Shown in pieces: positions 5,964 through 7,731 of a stretch of DNA of 7,731 nucleotides. Every line of letters begins with the position of its first letter. Positions within the stretch are counted from its first letter, which is position 1. The notes beneath the pieces were generated by a model. That model searched no databases, was not told the origin of the DNA, and worked only from the letters and a program-made list of their open reading frames with translations. Both the position numbers and the translations under genes were made by a program. Where the stretch lies: the NCBI GenBank assembly GCA_007132255.1, contig SLOZ01000202.1, positions 1-7,731 of the forward strand, read 5' to 3'. The stretch is from Limnochordia bacterium. GTDB taxonomy: Bacteria > Bacillota > Limnochordia > Darwinibacteriales > B1SED10-159.

Positions 5964-6368
5964 TCAGGATTCCATGGCAAGTATGGCTTCCCAAAGGTCA
6001 TCTGGGACAGGCATCACCGAGAGCCGCGACTGCCGAACCAAGGCCCACTGGGAGAATCGCTCATCATCTTTTATGGTCTTAAGGCTGACTGGAAGTGGCA
6101 GAGCGTGACAAGCCGCCATATCCACCGTCAACCAGCGGTCGTCGGCAGCAGTGGGATCCGGGTAGGGATCACTTACGACCTCTGCCACACCCACAATAGC
6201 CCGCTCTCGCCCGCTGTGATAGATCATCACTTGGTCACCTGGTTTCATGGCGGCCAAATAATTGGCCGCTTGGTGGTTGCGGACACCGTCCCAGACATCC
6301 TGCTTCCTGGCCACTAGATCCTGCCATGAGAACGTGCTCGGTTCCGTTTTTGCCAACCAATAGGCCAT
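5964..6368 (-). CDS. EVE domain-containing protein
   Basis: A 134-residue single-domain protein, the usual length for bacterial EVE proteins (relatives of human thymocyte nuclear protein 1, PUA-like fold). Visible family blocks are the N-terminal WLAKTEPSTFSW (4-15), WDGVRNHQAANYLAAMKPGD (26-45), IYHSG (49-53), the beta segment AIVGVAEVVSDPYPDP (57-72) and RLSVMPV...W near the C-terminus (115-126). EVE domains are thought to bind modified bases in DNA or RNA, such as methylated cytosines; for stand-alone bacterial copies the biological role is largely unknown. Start is ATG 6368 with AGGAG (6377-6381) eight bases upstream. It begins 19 bases after the stop of the MATE transporter gene and is probably in the same transcript. 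It converges on the rRNA methyltransferase gene. No signal peptide; cytosolic. Confidence 0.93.
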   Translation of the reverse strand: MAYWLAKTEPSTFSWQDLVARKQDVWDGVRNHQAANYLAAMKPGDQVMIYHSGRERAIVGVAEVVSDPYPDPTAADDRWLTVDMAACHALPLPVSLKTIKDDERFSQWALVRQSRLSVMPVPDDLWEAILAMES

Positions 6369-6387
6369 CGTTTCATCTCCTCTTTTA

Positions 6388-7731
6388 CTAGATTTTTAGG
6401 GTCTTCCACTGTCCCCCCATGAACCGGGCATGCATCAAATAACCGCGGAAGAACAAGTCAATGGCCATAGCAATCCAAGCGCCGACCAGACCCCAGCCAA
6501 GTGTAATAGCCAGTACATACGCCAAACCTAAGCGGACAATGCAAAAACCAAGCAGCGTGATCTTCATGATGGACTTTGTATCACCAGCACCCCGAAGCCC
6601 ACCGGCCAGCACCATGATCGTGGCCAACGCCGGCTGCGAAACGGCAATAATCCGCAGAGAGATCGATGCCAGGCGAATGACTTCCGCGTCAGTGGTGAAT
6701 ACAGATACCAAGGGCTCCGGGAAGACAAAGAATAAGATCCCCATGACCGACATGACAGTCATAGCCATCTGGTTAGAGAGCAAACCAGACTTCTCCGCGC
6801 GATCAGAATCCTTCGCACCAAGATTTTGCCCCACCAAGGTAGTAGCCGCTAAGGAAAAGCCGAATCCAGGCATAAATGACAGGCTTTCAGCATTCAATGC
6901 CACTTGGTGGGCAGCGTACGAAGCTGTTCCCAGCGAGGCAACGATCATCGTGTACCCCAGCTGTCCGATGCGCATCGTACTTTGCTCGAAGGCTGCGGGA
7001 ACGCCAATGTGCAAGATTCTGCGAATCATCGTCATATCCACATGCAGCAGATCGCGAATGTGGATGGGAACGGTCGACCGTCGGAACAGCACAGTTAAGG
7101 CCAGAACACCGCCGAGGCTGTGTGCCAAAGCAGTCGCTATAGCGGCTCCTTGGACGCCTAAGGCCGGAAACGGACCGATACCGAAGATCAAAAGGTAGTT
7201 CCCAGTCACGTTCACGACATTGACAATGGCTGTAATCCGCATGGGTGTCTGGGTGTCGCCGGCACCGCGCAGAACACCGTTCGTAAGGATAAAGAAAAAG
7301 TGCATAATCAGCACGGAGGCTACAGTACGGATGTAGACCGTACTCAATGCAAGCACGGTGGGTTCGGTACCGCGGAACAGAAACCCAAGCAGTGGCCTAG
7401 CGTACAAGACCAAGGCAAGACTCACAGCACCGGCGGCCACAAATCCCATAATCAGCGACTGCGCTGCTGCGTTAGCCGCCCCCTTAGGCTCACGGGCCCC
7501 GATATGCCGCGCCACCAAAGCCGTACTCCCCGTAGCGATGGCGGCAAAGACAGTAGTTCCTAGGTGAAAAATTTGATTTGCCAAACCTACAGAAGCCAGA
7601 GCATCTGGCCCCAGTCTTCCAACCATGGCGGTATCCACGATACCCACCATCATGTGCAGCAGCATTTCCACGATAGCCGGCCAGGCCAACAGCCAGACGC
7701 TTTTGCGCAGTCCGGACGTGGCAGGATCCAG
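6388..7731 (-). CDS. MATE-family multidrug/cation antiporter (partial, N-terminus beyond right edge)
   Basis: Twelve-helix inner-membrane exporter of the MATE (NorM/DinF-like) family, using a sodium or proton gradient to expel drugs or metabolites. The frame is open to base 7731. A TTG at 7689 could be mistaken for a start, but the 14 codons before it (LDPATSGLRKSVWL) read as the genuine N-terminal approach to the first helix, so the gene continues past the edge by probably only a few residues. Some 447 codons are visible, close to the family's full length. The internal duplication is clear: RGAGDTQTPM in the first half and RGAGDTKSIM in the second, each at the end of the third helix pair. 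Other blocks are VDTAMVGRLGPDALASVGLA after helix 1 and GFSLAATTLVGQNLGA starting the second half. The EVE gene follows after 19 bases. Substrate is unknown. Confidence 0.93.
   Translation of the reverse strand: MDPATSGLRKSVWLLAWPAIVEMLLHMMVGIVDTAMVGRLGPDALASVGLANQIFHLGTTVFAAIATGSTALVARHIGAREPKGAANAAAQSLIMGFVAAGAVSLALVLYARPLLGFLFRGTEPTVLALSTVYIRTVASVLIMHFFFILTNGVLRGAGDTQTPMRITAIVNVVNVTGNYLLIFGIGPFPALGVQGAAIATALAHSLGGVLALTVLFRRSTVPIHIRDLLHVDMTMIRRILHIGVPAAFEQSTMRIGQLGYTMIVASLGTASYAAHQVALNAESLSFMPGFGFSLAATTLVGQNLGAKDSDRAEKSGLLSNQMAMTVMSVMGILFFVFPEPLVSVFTTDAEVIRLASISLRIIAVSQPALATIMVLAGGLRGAGDTKSIMKITLLGFCIVRLGLAYVLAITLGWGLVGAWIAMAIDLFFRGYLMHARFMGGQWKTLKI

Noticed and set aside
6461..7198. Plus-strand 245-codon open frame opposite the MATE gene
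   Set aside because: It is antisense to strongly conserved MATE sequence and its low-complexity Ser/Pro/Arg-rich translation is typical of a shadow frame; no recognisable domain.

Overview
The window looks like ordinary chromosomal sequence from a bacterium of roughly 54% G+C (estimated by eye). The best guess is a Firmicute, possibly of the Sulfobacillus/Alicyclobacillus kind. The reasons are a TGS-domain uridine kinase of the Gram-positive type, a PepT-like M20 peptidase of the size of Bacillus YqjE, strong GGAGG ribosome binding sites and frequent GTG/TTG starts. The taxon is an inference and cannot be settled from this window. There is no rRNA, tRNA, CRISPR array, insertion sequence, phage gene or origin.

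Left block, minus strand, read from about 3372 down to 1. A promoter-like element (3345-3372) precedes a two-gene ThrE-type threonine/serine exporter: a DUF1212/YjjP-like subunit (2529-3296) and a small DUF3815/YjjB-like subunit (2116-2535), which overlap by 7 bases. A TGS-domain nucleoside (uridine) kinase follows (392-2065). Then comes a 78-base gap holding what looks like the last codons of a lost oligopeptide permease gene, and next the first 104 codons of a DppC/OppC-type permease (1-313), cut by the left edge.

Middle block, plus strand. An M20 tripeptidase-like metallopeptidase (3401-4516) and an RsmF-type rRNA cytosine-C5 methyltransferase with a C-terminal PUA-like part (4516-5859) overlap by one base and are almost certainly translationally coupled. 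The methyltransferase gene carries a perfect 12-bp inverted repeat, the most unusual local structure in the window.

Right block, minus strand. A MATE-family multidrug/sodium antiporter (6388-7731, N-terminus beyond the right edge) is followed after 19 bases by a small EVE-domain protein (5964-6368). The latter converges on the methyltransferase gene across a 104-base gap in which no convincing terminator is visible.

Functional theme: amino acid export, peptide uptake, peptide hydrolysis, nucleoside salvage, rRNA modification and drug efflux, i.e. household and transport functions. No new system is evident. The items most worth a second look are the permease remnant at 326-373 and the two perfect hairpins inside coding sequence (4934-4965 and 1874-1897).
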